DNA from: Helicobacteraceae bacterium | GTDB taxonomy: Bacteria > Campylobacterota > Campylobacteria > Campylobacterales > Sulfurimonadaceae | Assembly (NCBI GenBank): GCA_027056525.1 | Contig: JALUKO010000267.1 | Coordinates: forward strand, 1-8,094 | Direction of reading: 5' to 3' | DNA length: 8,094 bases | Part shown: one piece after another, positions 1 to 5,619 of the stretch | Position numbering within the stretch: position 1 is the stretch's first letter | How the letters are laid out: each line of letters begins with the position of its first letter | Notes under the pieces: generated by a model | Databases searched by the model: none | Seen by the model: the letters and a program-made list of their open reading frames with translations, nothing else | Told to the model about the DNA's origin: nothing | Program-made: the position numbers and the translations under genes

Positions 1-95
1 CTCTTAACAAAAACGATAAACTTCGTCGCCCACAACATATCAAACGTCCTTGGGTTCCACTCTCAGACAAAGCATATGCTGTAAACATCACATAA
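1..95 (+). CDS. 3' end of an unidentified protein gene (5' end outside window)
   Basis: The third forward frame is open from the window edge to a TAA at 93-95 and gives about 30 residues ending in SDKAYAVNIT. The tail is basic (LRRPQHIKRPWVPL), which is more protein-like than the other open forward frame, which stops at 82-84. A strong hairpin begins three bases after the stop, as expected at the end of a transcription unit. I do not recognise the family from so short a tail and assign no function. The first two bases belong to a codon that starts outside the window. Confidence 0.6.
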   Translation, partial: LNKNDKLRRPQHIKRPWVPLSDKAYAVNIT

Positions 96-97
96 TT

Positions 98-126
98 ATA
101 CTGACGCAGTATCTCTGCGTCAGTAT
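98..126. terminator. 12-bp perfect hairpin, probable bidirectional terminator
   Basis: ATACTGACGCAG (98-109) and CTGCGTCAGTAT (115-126) are perfectly complementary around a 5-nt loop, TATCT. On the + strand the stem runs into a short TTTT (126-129), so it can end the upstream + gene. On the - strand the hairpin sits directly after the TAA of the ScsD-like gene (128-130), followed by an AT-rich but imperfect tail. It lies between two convergent stops, which fits a shared terminator. Confidence 0.8.
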
Positions 127-127
127 T

Positions 128-625
128 TTAGATACCTGCAAGCCACATTCTTAAGTACAAACCAAAAGTACTTGTGTACCCAACCTCACTAAAAGCAACT
201 TCCCCATTTTTGTCATATATGAAAGTTGTTGGAAATACTTCAATATTGTACTCTCTTGCAAAAAAAGCTTCTTTATCATTAATCACATGAAATGTAAGTT
301 TGTTTTTCTGCATATATTTTTGTATATCTTCATTACTTCCGGATTTTACAACTATAGTGATCACTTCAAAACTCTCAGATATCTTTTGTATATTGGCAGC
401 TTCCAAGTTGCAGGTGGGACACCATGTTGCCCAGAAGTGTACAAGTAAAGGCTTCTGCTTTTTATACTGATACTTTGTACCGTCTATAAGTGTTAGATTG
501 AGAGGTTGAAATTTCTTTTCCGGAAGGTCTATGCTTTTGTAAAAGCTTACAGCATTGGCAAAGAGAGTCATAACGACAACAAAGAGAACGATCTCTTTGA
601 GATAATGTTTTATTTTTGAGTACAT
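128..625 (-). CDS. Membrane-anchored thioredoxin-like protein disulfide oxidoreductase, ScsD/TlpA type
   Basis: The 165-residue product has a short basic N-terminus and one hydrophobic segment (about residues 10-28), so it should be anchored in the inner membrane with the thioredoxin fold in the periplasm. The active site is WATWCPTC with redox cysteines C69 and C72, and the cis-proline loop is VFPTTF (P132). The VITIVVKSGS stretch, the VINDKEA stretch and the ending VGYTSTFGLYLRMWLA resemble ScsD and Mtb DsbE-like members of the TlpA branch. ScsD proteins belong to copper-sensitivity suppressor systems and exchange disulfides in the envelope; that role here is inferred. It is divergent from a NosL-like copper lipoprotein. 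The start is the only ATG ahead of the membrane segment, but its ribosome binding site is weak (GGAA about 7 nt upstream). A TlpA/ResA-like cytochrome c maturation role is the main alternative. Confidence 0.88.
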   Translation of the reverse strand: MYSKIKHYLKEIVLFVVVMTLFANAVSFYKSIDLPEKKFQPLNLTLIDGTKYQYKKQKPLLVHFWATWCPTCNLEAANIQKISESFEVITIVVKSGSNEDIQKYMQKNKLTFHVINDKEAFFAREYNIEVFPTTFIYDKNGEVAFSEVGYTSTFGLYLRMWLAGI

Positions 626-653
626 CAGTGTTCCATTTGTAAGAAGTTGTATG

Positions 654-671
654 TAATTATAGTGATAATTA
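654..671. promoter_or_regulatory. AT-rich dyad in the divergent promoter region
   Basis: TAATTAT (654-660) and ATAATTA (665-671) form a perfect 7-bp inverted repeat around AGTG. The dyad overlaps the proposed -10 box of the ScsD-like gene. A second dyad, AATAAT-GTA-ATTATT, lies at 674-688. Both could be operators for a regulator shared by the divergent genes, but the region is so AT-rich that chance dyads are likely. Confidence 0.3.
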
Positions 672-684
672 ACAATAATGTAAT
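656..684 (-). promoter_or_regulatory. Possible sigma70 promoter of the ScsD-like gene
   Basis: On the - strand a perfect TATAAT (656-661) is preceded, with a 17-bp spacer, by ATTACA (679-684), which matches TTGACA at four of six positions. The predicted start would leave a leader of about 24 nt before the ATG at 625. For the opposite gene only a weak -10-like TAAAAT (695-700) is seen, with no clear -35. Confidence 0.45.
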
Positions 685-714
685 TATTAATAGATAAAAT
701 CTCATAAATAAGAG

Positions 715-720
715 AAGGAA
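715..720 (+). promoter_or_regulatory. Ribosome binding site that bears on the nosL-like start
   Basis: AAGGAA (715-720) precedes two adjacent ATG codons, 723-725 and 726-728. The spacing is 2 nt to the first and 5 nt to the second, so the second ATG is probably the main start. The protein would differ by one methionine only. Confidence 0.6.
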
Positions 721-722
721 GA

Positions 723-1217
723 ATGATGTTAAAAGTTTATCTTGCAGTGATTATAGGGTTATTGTTAGTTGGATGTGGGCCTGAGAAAGAGCCTCATGTC
801 TCTTCAAAAATGTTTCAATCAGTGAGTGAAAACGAGGCAGTGCTTGTACAAGATACCAAGAACAAACGCTATTGTGCAAGATGTGGTATGGATCTTGTAA
901 AATTTTATAAAACAAGTCATAGTGCAACACACAAGGACAAAAAGTATCAGTATTGTTCTATACACTGTTTAGAGGATCACCTGGGTGAGGGAGTGACACT
1001 TAAAAACCCTAAAGTAGTTGATGTTGATTCTCTGAAGTTTACAGATACATCAAAAGCTTTTTATGTTGTCGGAAGTAAAAAACCGGGGACAATGAGCCGT
1101 ATCAGTAAGTATGCATTTGCAGATAAAAAGATGGCTGAGAAATTTCAGAAACTTTATGGTGGAGAGATTATGGACTTTAACCATGCTCTTGCAATTGCAC
1201 GAAAAGATTTTAGATAA
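723..1217 (+). CDS. NosL-family copper-binding lipoprotein
   Basis: The product has 164 residues (163 from the second ATG). It starts with a lipoprotein signal: a hydrophobic core, then the lipobox LVGC with C18 as the lipidated cysteine. The mature part carries the NosL hallmark CARCGM (C51, C54, M56), then SATHKDKKYQYCSIHC (C78, H81, C82), a glycine-rich turn and the MDFNHALAIA ending. NosL proteins bind Cu(I) and are linked to assembly of the copper centres of nitrous oxide reductase, or act as envelope copper chaperones. No nosZ or other nos gene lies in this window, so the client is unknown. The divergent ScsD-like thioredoxin could keep the cysteines reduced; this is inference. The copper-handling family call is firm, the exact partner is not. 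Confidence 0.87.
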   Translation: MMLKVYLAVIIGLLLVGCGPEKEPHVSSKMFQSVSENEAVLVQDTKNKRYCARCGMDLVKFYKTSHSATHKDKKYQYCSIHCLEDHLGEGVTLKNPKVVDVDSLKFTDTSKAFYVVGSKKPGTMSRISKYAFADKKMAEKFQKLYGGEIMDFNHALAIARKDFR

Positions 1218-1230
1218 ATGTAAATTGAGC

Positions 1231-1256
1231 TACAATTGGTAATACTCAAGAAGGAG
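1231..1256 (+). promoter_or_regulatory. Possible -10 box and clear ribosome binding site before the oleate hydratase
   Basis: TACAAT (1231-1236) matches TATAAT at five of six positions but lacks a convincing -35. AAGGAG (1251-1256) is a strong Shine-Dalgarno sequence 6 nt before ATG 1263. This fixes the start at 1263 rather than at the in-frame TTG at 1236, which lies upstream of the ribosome binding site. With only 45 bp after the nosL-like stop, the gene could also be read through from nosL. Confidence 0.55.
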
Positions 1257-1262
1257 ATTGCC

Positions 1263-2846
1263 ATGCAAGAAACTAAGAATCAAGAAACAAAAGTTTATCT
1301 TATAGGTAGTGGAATAGCAGCGTTGGCTGCTGCATTTTATCTTGAAAAAGATGCAAAAATACCCGGAGAGAATATTTATATTTTGGAAAAAGACAATCTC
1401 CCCGGTGGTGCGTGCGACGGTTTAGGCAATGAAGATGAAGGTTTTTTGATCCGTGGTGGACGTATGCATGAGAAGCATTATGTCTGCTACTGGAGTTTAC
1501 TCTCTCATATCCCCTCTTTGGAAGATCCCAACATCTCTGTACGTGATGAATCTTTTGCTTTTAATGAAAAGTATGTCTCAAATGCCAAAGCTCGCCTTTT
1601 AAAAGAGGGGAAGATTCTTGATGTTTCATCTTACGAACTCTCTTTCAAACAACAAACTGATTTGGTAAAGCTTACGTTTGTACCGGAGAGCACACTTTCA
1701 AATAAGCGTATCGAGGATTGGTTCGATCAAGATTTTTTCGATACGAAGTTTTGGCATATCTGGACAACGATGTTTGCTTTTCAGAAGTGGAGTTCTCTTG
1801 CTGAGATGAGACGCTATATGAAGCGTTTTATCCATTTAGTAGATGGACTTCACAGACTCGGAGGTGTTTTGCGTACCAAATACAATCAGTATGATTCTGT
1901 CATAAGACCGCTCAAGCATTATCTTCAGGCTAAAGGTGTGCATTTTGAAATGGGAGTGGAGGTCGTTGATATAGATTTTAACTTATCTGCAAATAAGCAT
2001 ACTGCTCAAGTGCTCCATCTTGCAAATAAAGATGAGATAGTTTTAAGTGATAATGATTATGTATTTATTACCAATGGTTCTATCACTGATAGTACAGATG
2101 TTGGAAGTTGGCATAGGGCTGCAAGACTTAAAGGTTTACAGGAGTCAGCTTCTTGGAAGTTGTGGAAAAAACTTGCAAAAAAACATGAAATTTTTGGCAA
2201 TCCTGATCCTTTTTGTGATGATATAGATCTGCAAAAATGGTATTCATTTACGGTAACGCTTAAAGATACGACATTTCATGATTATATGCAAGAGTTTAGT
2301 GGTAATGTTGATGGAACAGGTGGGCTTGTTACCTTGAGTGATTCAAACTGGCTCATGTCCATAGTTATCGCTCATCAGCCACATTTTCCAAATCAGCCTG
2401 ATGATGTTAAAATATTTTGGGGTTATGGACTTTATCCGGATCGCAAAGGAAACTATGTAGATAAAACAATGGCAGAGTGCAGCGGAGAGGAGATTGTGGA
2501 GGAGTTATTTGCTCATTTGAGAGTCCAAAAGCTGATGCAACCTGTTTTAGCAGCACAAAAGATTAACTGTCTTCCTGTCTCGATGCCATTTATTGACTCT
2601 TTGTTTATGCCAAGAAAAAAAGGGGACAGACCCGATGTTATACCAAAAGGTGCAACGAATTTTGCTTTTTTAGGTCAATTTGCTGAAGTTGAGAACGATT
2701 GTGTATTTACTGTAGAGTACTCTGTAAGAACTGCTCAAATGGCAGTATATGGCTTGTTTGAAACAGATAAGAAGGTACTTCCCGTTTATGATTCCATTCA
2801 TAATCCAAAATATATAATCGCAGCTATGAAAGCTTTTAGCAGATAA
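1263..2846 (+). CDS. ohyA: FAD-dependent oleate hydratase (MCRA family, short class)
   Basis: The 527-residue product should add water to the cis-9 double bond of unsaturated fatty acids such as oleate, giving 10-hydroxy fatty acids; FAD plays a structural or electrostatic role. Visible motifs are the Rossmann loop GSGIAALAAA (15-24), the ILEK end of the second strand with E42, the FAD-lid loop RGGRM (64-68), the FQKWSSLAEMRRYM block (173-186), the YNQYDS block (207-212) expected to carry the active-site tyrosine, NGSITDST (271-278), SMPFIDSLFMPR (440-451) and the C-terminal GQFAEVENDCVFTVEYSVRT (471-490). Many bacterial homologues run 560-650 residues; this one is short and lacks an N-terminal extension. 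In the well-studied RGGREM loop the glutamate is catalytic, and here methionine (M68) takes its place. A monomeric Rhodococcus enzyme is, from memory, similarly altered. Roles in fatty-acid detoxification or membrane lipid handling are inferred. No second gene of a fatty-acid pathway is adjacent. Confidence 0.93.
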   Translation: MQETKNQETKVYLIGSGIAALAAAFYLEKDAKIPGENIYILEKDNLPGGACDGLGNEDEGFLIRGGRMHEKHYVCYWSLLSHIPSLEDPNISVRDESFAFNEKYVSNAKARLLKEGKILDVSSYELSFKQQTDLVKLTFVPESTLSNKRIEDWFDQDFFDTKFWHIWTTMFAFQKWSSLAEMRRYMKRFIHLVDGLHRLGGVLRTKYNQYDSVIRPLKHYLQAKGVHFEMGVEVVDIDFNLSANKHTAQVLHLANKDEIVLSDNDYVFITNGSITDSTDVGSWHRAARLKGLQESASWKLWKKLAKKHEIFGNPDPFCDDIDLQKWYSFTVTLKDTTFHDYMQEFSGNVDGTGGLVTLSDSNWLMSIVIAHQPHFPNQPDDVKIFWGYGLYPDRKGNYVDKTMAECSGEEIVEELFAHLRVQKLMQPVLAAQKINCLPVSMPFIDSLFMPRKKGDRPDVIPKGATNFAFLGQFAEVENDCVFTVEYSVRTAQMAVYGLFETDKKVLPVYDSIHNPKYIIAAMKAFSR

Positions 2847-2883
2847 AAAAAGCCCCATACCCATTTAAAGGGGTATGGGGCTT
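2845..2883 (-). terminator. Rho-independent terminator of the grpE-dnaK operon
   Basis: AAGCCCCATACCC (2850-2862) pairs perfectly over 13 bp with GGGTATGGGGCTT (2871-2883), leaving an 8-nt loop. Read on the - strand, the GC-rich stem is followed by seven T residues (complement of 2845-2851), the classic intrinsic-terminator form, 19 nt past the dnaK stop. On the + strand the stem also follows the oleate hydratase stop but lacks a U tract, so it would be weaker there. The T tract overlaps the TAA of the oleate hydratase gene. Confidence 0.93.
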
Positions 2884-2902
2884 ACAAAGATGAAGTAGAT
2901 AC

Positions 2903-4789
2903 CTATTCGATCTCTGCGTCAATGACGTCATCGTCATCTTTTTTCTTTTTGGTGTCAGCTGCTGCAGCCTCACCACCTTGCTCTTGTTTGTACATCTGCT
3001 CTGCCATTTTATGACTAGCTTCTGTAAGCGCTTTGACTTTCTCTTCAATCTGCTCTTTTGTTGCAGCCTCATCTTTGAGAACCTCTTTAAGATCATTGAT
3101 AGCTGCTTCAATTTTAGCTTTTTCATCAGCTTCAATTTTGTCACCCATCTCAGTTAAAGATTTTTCAGTTTGAGCTATAAGAGCATCAGCCTGGTTTTTA
3201 AGCTCAACTAACTCTTTTCTTTTTGCATCTTCAGCTTTATGAGCTTCTGCATCTTGAACCATTTTTTCGATCTCTTCTTCACTGAGTCCGGAAGTTCCTG
3301 TGATCGTAATTTTTTGCTCTTTACCTGTACCTTTATCCATCGCACTAACAGTTAAGATACCATTTGCATCGATATCAAATGTTACCTCAATTTGAGGAAC
3401 ACCGCGTGGTGCAGCAGGGATATCAGTCAATTCAAACAGACCTAAAGACTTGTTATCTTTAGCAAACTCTCTCTCCCCTTGAACAACAGAGATAGAAACA
3501 GCCGGTTGGTTGTCCTCTGCTGTAGAGAAGATTTGAGATTTTTTTACAGGAATCGTTGTACCTTTTTCGATGATCTTTGTCGCAACACCACCTAAGGTTT
3601 CAATACCAAGAGATAACGGAGTTACATCAAGTAAAAGAACATCTTTTACATCTCCACGTAAAACACCACCTTGGATAGCAGCACCGGCAGCAACAACTTC
3701 ATCCGGGTTTACACCTTTGTTAAGGTCTTTGCCTCCAAAGAAGTTAGAAACTTTCTCTTGTACCAGTGGAACACGAGTAGATCCACCAACCATGATGATC
3801 TCTTTGATCTCATTGTTATCAAGGTCAGCATCTTTCATAGCTACTTTAATATGCTCAATAGTCTCATCTACAAGCGTATCGATCATACCCTCAAATTTTG
3901 CACGAGTCAGTTTTACAACCAAGTGTTGAGGTCCTGCATCTGTCATAGTGATAAACGGTAGGTTGATCTCAGTCTCTGTTGAACTTGAAAGCTCTTTTTT
4001 TGCATTTTCAGCAGCGTCTTTGAGACGTTGAAGAGCCATTTTGTCATTTTTAAGATCAATACCGTGCGTTGATTTGAACTCATCATTTAAGAAGTCAACA
4101 ATTTTGTTGTCAAAATCATCACCACCTAAAAAAGCGTTACCATCAGTACTTAGTACTTCAAAAGTACCATCAGAGATCTCTAGTGTTGTAACGTCAAATG
4201 TACCACCACCAAGGTCATAAACAAGTACATTTTCTTCACTCTTAGAATCAAGTCCGTATGCCAATGCAGAGGCAGTCGGCTCGTTGATGATACGAAGGAC
4301 ATTAAGACCTGCGATTGTACCGGCATCTTTCGTTGCTTTTCTTTGTGCATCATTGAAGTACGCAGGAACTGTAATAACAGCGTCAGTTACAGTACTTCCA
4401 AGATAGCTCTCAGCATCCTCTTTCAGTTTTGTAAGGATCTTTGCAGAGATCTCTTGAGGTGTGTAGATCTTCCCTGCAACATCAACAGCAGCCATACCAT
4501 CTTTATCAACAATCTTGTATGTTACTTTATCGTGAGCCTCTTTTGCTTTTTCCTCATTCATCATAAGACCCATAATTCTCTTGATAGAAGAGATTGTTTT
4601 TTCAGGGTTTGTGATCGCTTGACGTTTTGCAGGGTCACCTACTAGAACCTCACCCTTATCTGTAAATGCTACAACTGAAGGCGTTGTGTTTTTACCCTCT
4701 GCATTTGGGATTACTTTTGCTTCACCACCTTCGTAAACCGCCACACATGAATTTGTTGTTCCTAAATCTATACCAATAACTTTGCTCAT
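2903..4789 (-). CDS. dnaK: Chaperone DnaK (Hsp70)
   Basis: The 628-residue product is a full-length cytoplasmic Hsp70, which folds and protects proteins through ATP-driven cycles with DnaJ and GrpE. The ATPase domain starts with IGIDLGTTNS (5-14), has the second signature VYDLGGGTFDVTTL (190-203) with the autophosphorylation-type threonine T197, and the third signature IIMVGGSTRVPLVQE (331-345). The interdomain linker VLLLDVTP is at 384-391. The substrate-binding beta domain follows, then a helical lid (about 503-600) and an acidic tail ending DDDDVIDAEIE. The start has a good ribosome binding site, AAGGAAG, 5 nt upstream. It is the second gene after grpE, with a 100-bp gap holding a hairpin, and ends at a strong terminator. 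No dnaJ is in the window. Confidence 0.99.
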   Translation of the reverse strand: MSKVIGIDLGTTNSCVAVYEGGEAKVIPNAEGKNTTPSVVAFTDKGEVLVGDPAKRQAITNPEKTISSIKRIMGLMMNEEKAKEAHDKVTYKIVDKDGMAAVDVAGKIYTPQEISAKILTKLKEDAESYLGSTVTDAVITVPAYFNDAQRKATKDAGTIAGLNVLRIINEPTASALAYGLDSKSEENVLVYDLGGGTFDVTTLEISDGTFEVLSTDGNAFLGGDDFDNKIVDFLNDEFKSTHGIDLKNDKMALQRLKDAAENAKKELSSSTETEINLPFITMTDAGPQHLVVKLTRAKFEGMIDTLVDETIEHIKVAMKDADLDNNEIKEIIMVGGSTRVPLVQEKVSNFFGGKDLNKGVNPDEVVAAGAAIQGGVLRGDVKDVLLLDVTPLSLGIETLGGVATKIIEKGTTIPVKKSQIFSTAEDNQPAVSISVVQGEREFAKDNKSLGLFELTDIPAAPRGVPQIEVTFDIDANGILTVSAMDKGTGKEQKITITGTSGLSEEEIEKMVQDAEAHKAEDAKRKELVELKNQADALIAQTEKSLTEMGDKIEADEKAKIEAAINDLKEVLKDEAATKEQIEEKVKALTEASHKMAEQMYKQEQGGEAAAADTKKKKDDDDVIDAEIE

Positions 4790-4823
4790 TTTTTCTTCCT
4801 TAATGTAAATTTTTTATATTATT

Positions 4824-4857
4824 TTTTAAAACAGTGAAAGTCTACACTGTTTTAGAA
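4824..4857 (-). other. Hairpin between grpE and dnaK (attenuator or processing site)
   Basis: TAAAACAGTG (4827-4836) and CACTGTTTTA (4845-4854) pair over 10 bp around an 8-nt loop; one G-U and two further A-U pairs extend the stem to 4824 and 4857. It lies in the 100-bp gap within the operon. On the transcribed strand it is followed by an A/U mix and not by a clean U tract, so a full terminator is unlikely. It could pause RNA polymerase, mark a cleavage site or protect the dnaK mRNA. A second, weak stem (GTGC/GCAC, 4865-4882) lies closer to the grpE stop. Confidence 0.6.
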
Positions 4858-4889
4858 TTTATTTGTGCCCCTTAGGTAGCACGCCTTTG

Positions 4890-5453
4890 TTAGTTTGCTA
4901 CAACTACCATTGCTTCACGCAAAGGTCTCTCTTTGTACTTGTATCCGGTTTGAAAAGTTTGGACGATCTGTCCGCTCTCAACTTCATCGCTGTCAACACT
5001 TTGAACCGCATTGTGAATATTTGGATCAAACGCTTCATCATGAGGAACCATTTGTACTCCGTGTTTCTCTAAAGCCGTAGTAAACTGCTTGAGTGTTAAC
5101 TCGATACCCTCTTTGAGCTTTTCAATAAGCTCTGCAGGTTCAGCATCACTTTGCGCAGAGTTCATAGCAGCTTGAAGTGAATCCATAACAGGGATCATAT
5201 CTCTTGCAAATTTTTCATTTGCATACTCTACTGCTGTATATTTTTCACGTTCGAGTCTTTTTTTGATATTGTCAAAATCAGCATGAACACGCGCATACTT
5301 ATCTTTTAGTTGTGTTAACTCTGTTTGTAAAAGGTTAAATTCATTTTCAACAGCTTCCGCTTCCGCTTCCGCCTCATCAGAGTTAAGCTCTTTTACTTCT
5401 GTGTTTTGTTCTTCATTTTGAAGATTTTCATTGTTTAATTCTTCTTTAGACAT
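4890..5453 (-). CDS. grpE: GrpE, nucleotide exchange factor of DnaK
   Basis: The 187-residue product is a typical-length GrpE. It works in the cytoplasm as a dimer that releases ADP from DnaK. Residues 1-37 are an acidic, low-complexity, probably disordered tail with an EAEAEAEA run. Residues about 38-90 form the long coiled-coil helix with the conserved segment HADFDNIKKRLERE (57-70). The C-terminal beta domain carries HGVQMVPHDEAFDPNIHNAV (131-150), GQIVQTFQTGYKYKERPLRE (161-180) and VVVAN at the end. It precedes dnaK in one operon. hrcA, which sits upstream of grpE in Campylobacter and Helicobacter, is absent here; a divergent AsmA-like gene takes that place. The start is unambiguous because no other in-frame start lies nearby, but the AAGGAG ribosome binding site sits 13 nt away, unusually far. 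Confidence 0.97.
   Translation of the reverse strand: MSKEELNNENLQNEEQNTEVKELNSDEAEAEAEAVENEFNLLQTELTQLKDKYARVHADFDNIKKRLEREKYTAVEYANEKFARDMIPVMDSLQAAMNSAQSDAEPAELIEKLKEGIELTLKQFTTALEKHGVQMVPHDEAFDPNIHNAVQSVDSDEVESGQIVQTFQTGYKYKERPLREAMVVVAN
5353..5370. repeat. Three tandem copies of GCTTCC inside grpE
   Basis: Three identical hexamers, GCTTCC on the + strand, encode alternating Glu-Ala in the acidic N-terminal tail of GrpE. Being an in-frame 6-bp unit, copy-number change would lengthen or shorten the tail without breaking the gene. Confidence 0.85.
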
Positions 5454-5467
5454 AATAGTTTGTAAAC

Positions 5468-5484
5468 TCCTTTTTTCAAAAAGA
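5468..5484 (-). promoter_or_regulatory. Leader hairpin over the grpE ribosome binding site (possible RNA thermometer)
   Basis: On the - strand UCUUUU can pair with AAAGGA to form a 6-bp, mostly A-U stem with one G-U pair and a 5-nt loop. The 3' arm includes most of the AAGGAG Shine-Dalgarno sequence of grpE (5467-5472). The predicted transcript start (about 5485) places the stem at the very 5' end of the mRNA. Just downstream, AGTTT-AC-AAACT (5457-5468) is a second small dyad within the 13-nt spacer before the ATG. The pairing is weak and would melt easily, as expected for a heat-sensing leader, but chance pairing in A/U-rich sequence cannot be excluded. Confidence 0.4.
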
Positions 5485-5491
5485 TAACACT

Positions 5492-5520
5492 ATTATACAT
5501 ATTGAGTGTAACAATGTCAA
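5492..5520 (-). promoter_or_regulatory. Perfect-consensus sigma70 promoter of grpE-dnaK
   Basis: On the - strand TTGACA (complement of 5515-5520) and TATAAT (complement of 5492-5497) are separated by exactly 17 bp. All twelve consensus positions match at the ideal spacing. The predicted start is near 5485, giving a leader of about 32 nt before the grpE ATG. A promoter this strong implies that repression sets the operon's level. Confidence 0.9.
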
Positions 5521-5521
5521 G
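5501..5521. promoter_or_regulatory. HAIR-like HspR operator 1, inside the grpE promoter
   Basis: The site reads ATTGAGT-N7-TGTCAAG and matches the HspR inverted repeat consensus CTTGAGT-N7-ACTCAAG at 11 of 14 positions. It covers the spacer and -35 box of the promoter, so a bound repressor would block RNA polymerase. HspR is the heat-shock repressor shown in Helicobacter and Campylobacter to act on chaperone operons; its action here is inferred. No hspR gene is in this window. Confidence 0.65.
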
Positions 5522-5549
5522 TGTCTATTGCGTATTTTAGTTTAGATAA

Positions 5550-5570
5550 GTTGAGTCAAACTATATCAAG
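5550..5570. promoter_or_regulatory. HAIR-like HspR operator 2, upstream of the grpE promoter
   Basis: The site reads GTTGAGT-N7-TATCAAG, also 11 of 14 matches to the HAIR consensus, including the exact 7-bp spacing. The 23-bp blocks 5502-5524 and 5551-5573 agree at 19 of 23 positions in the same orientation, 49 bp apart. The repeated block points to two deliberate binding sites for one protein and not a single chance match. Confidence 0.6.
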
Positions 5571-5590
5571 TGTAGTTATTCCCCAAAATA

Positions 5591-5619
5591 TTGAGCTTTC
5601 AAGGCGCTTCCTCTATTAA
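5591..5619 (+). promoter_or_regulatory. Possible promoter of the AsmA-like gene
   Basis: TTGAGC (5591-5596) and TATTAA (5614-5619) are 17 bp apart on the + strand; each matches the sigma70 consensus at four of six positions. The leader to the ATG at 5677 would be about 50 nt. The position, divergent from grpE, is right, but the boxes are moderate. Confidence 0.45.

Noticed and set aside
1236..1262. TTG at 1236 as start of the oleate hydratase
   Set aside because: It lies upstream of the AAGGAG site at 1251-1256, which is ideally placed for ATG 1263, and the extra residues do not look like the family's N-terminus.
2836..3144. Lys/Arg/Leu-rich open frame opposite the dnaK 3' end
   Set aside because: It is a frame shadow of the Glu/Lys-rich helical lid of DnaK and runs through the terminator, with no ribosome binding site or family motif.
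3570..3961. Two + strand open frames inside dnaK
   Set aside because: They lie antisense to the highly conserved ATPase domain and have shadow-type composition; dnaK antisense frames are a well-known annotation artefact.
4865..4882. GTGC/GCAC hairpin as terminator after grpE
   Set aside because: The uninterrupted stem is only 4-5 bp and no U tract follows, which is too weak for termination; the gap also separates genes of one operon.
4863..5080. Small + strand frames antisense to the grpE 3' end
   Set aside because: They have no ribosome binding site, overlap the conserved GrpE beta domain and show no recognisable protein features.
5591..5603. A third HspR half-site pair, TTGAGC-TT-TCAAG
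   Set aside because: The half-sites are only 2 bp apart instead of 7, so it cannot form a HAIR site; it is better explained as overlap with the -35 box of the divergent promoter.
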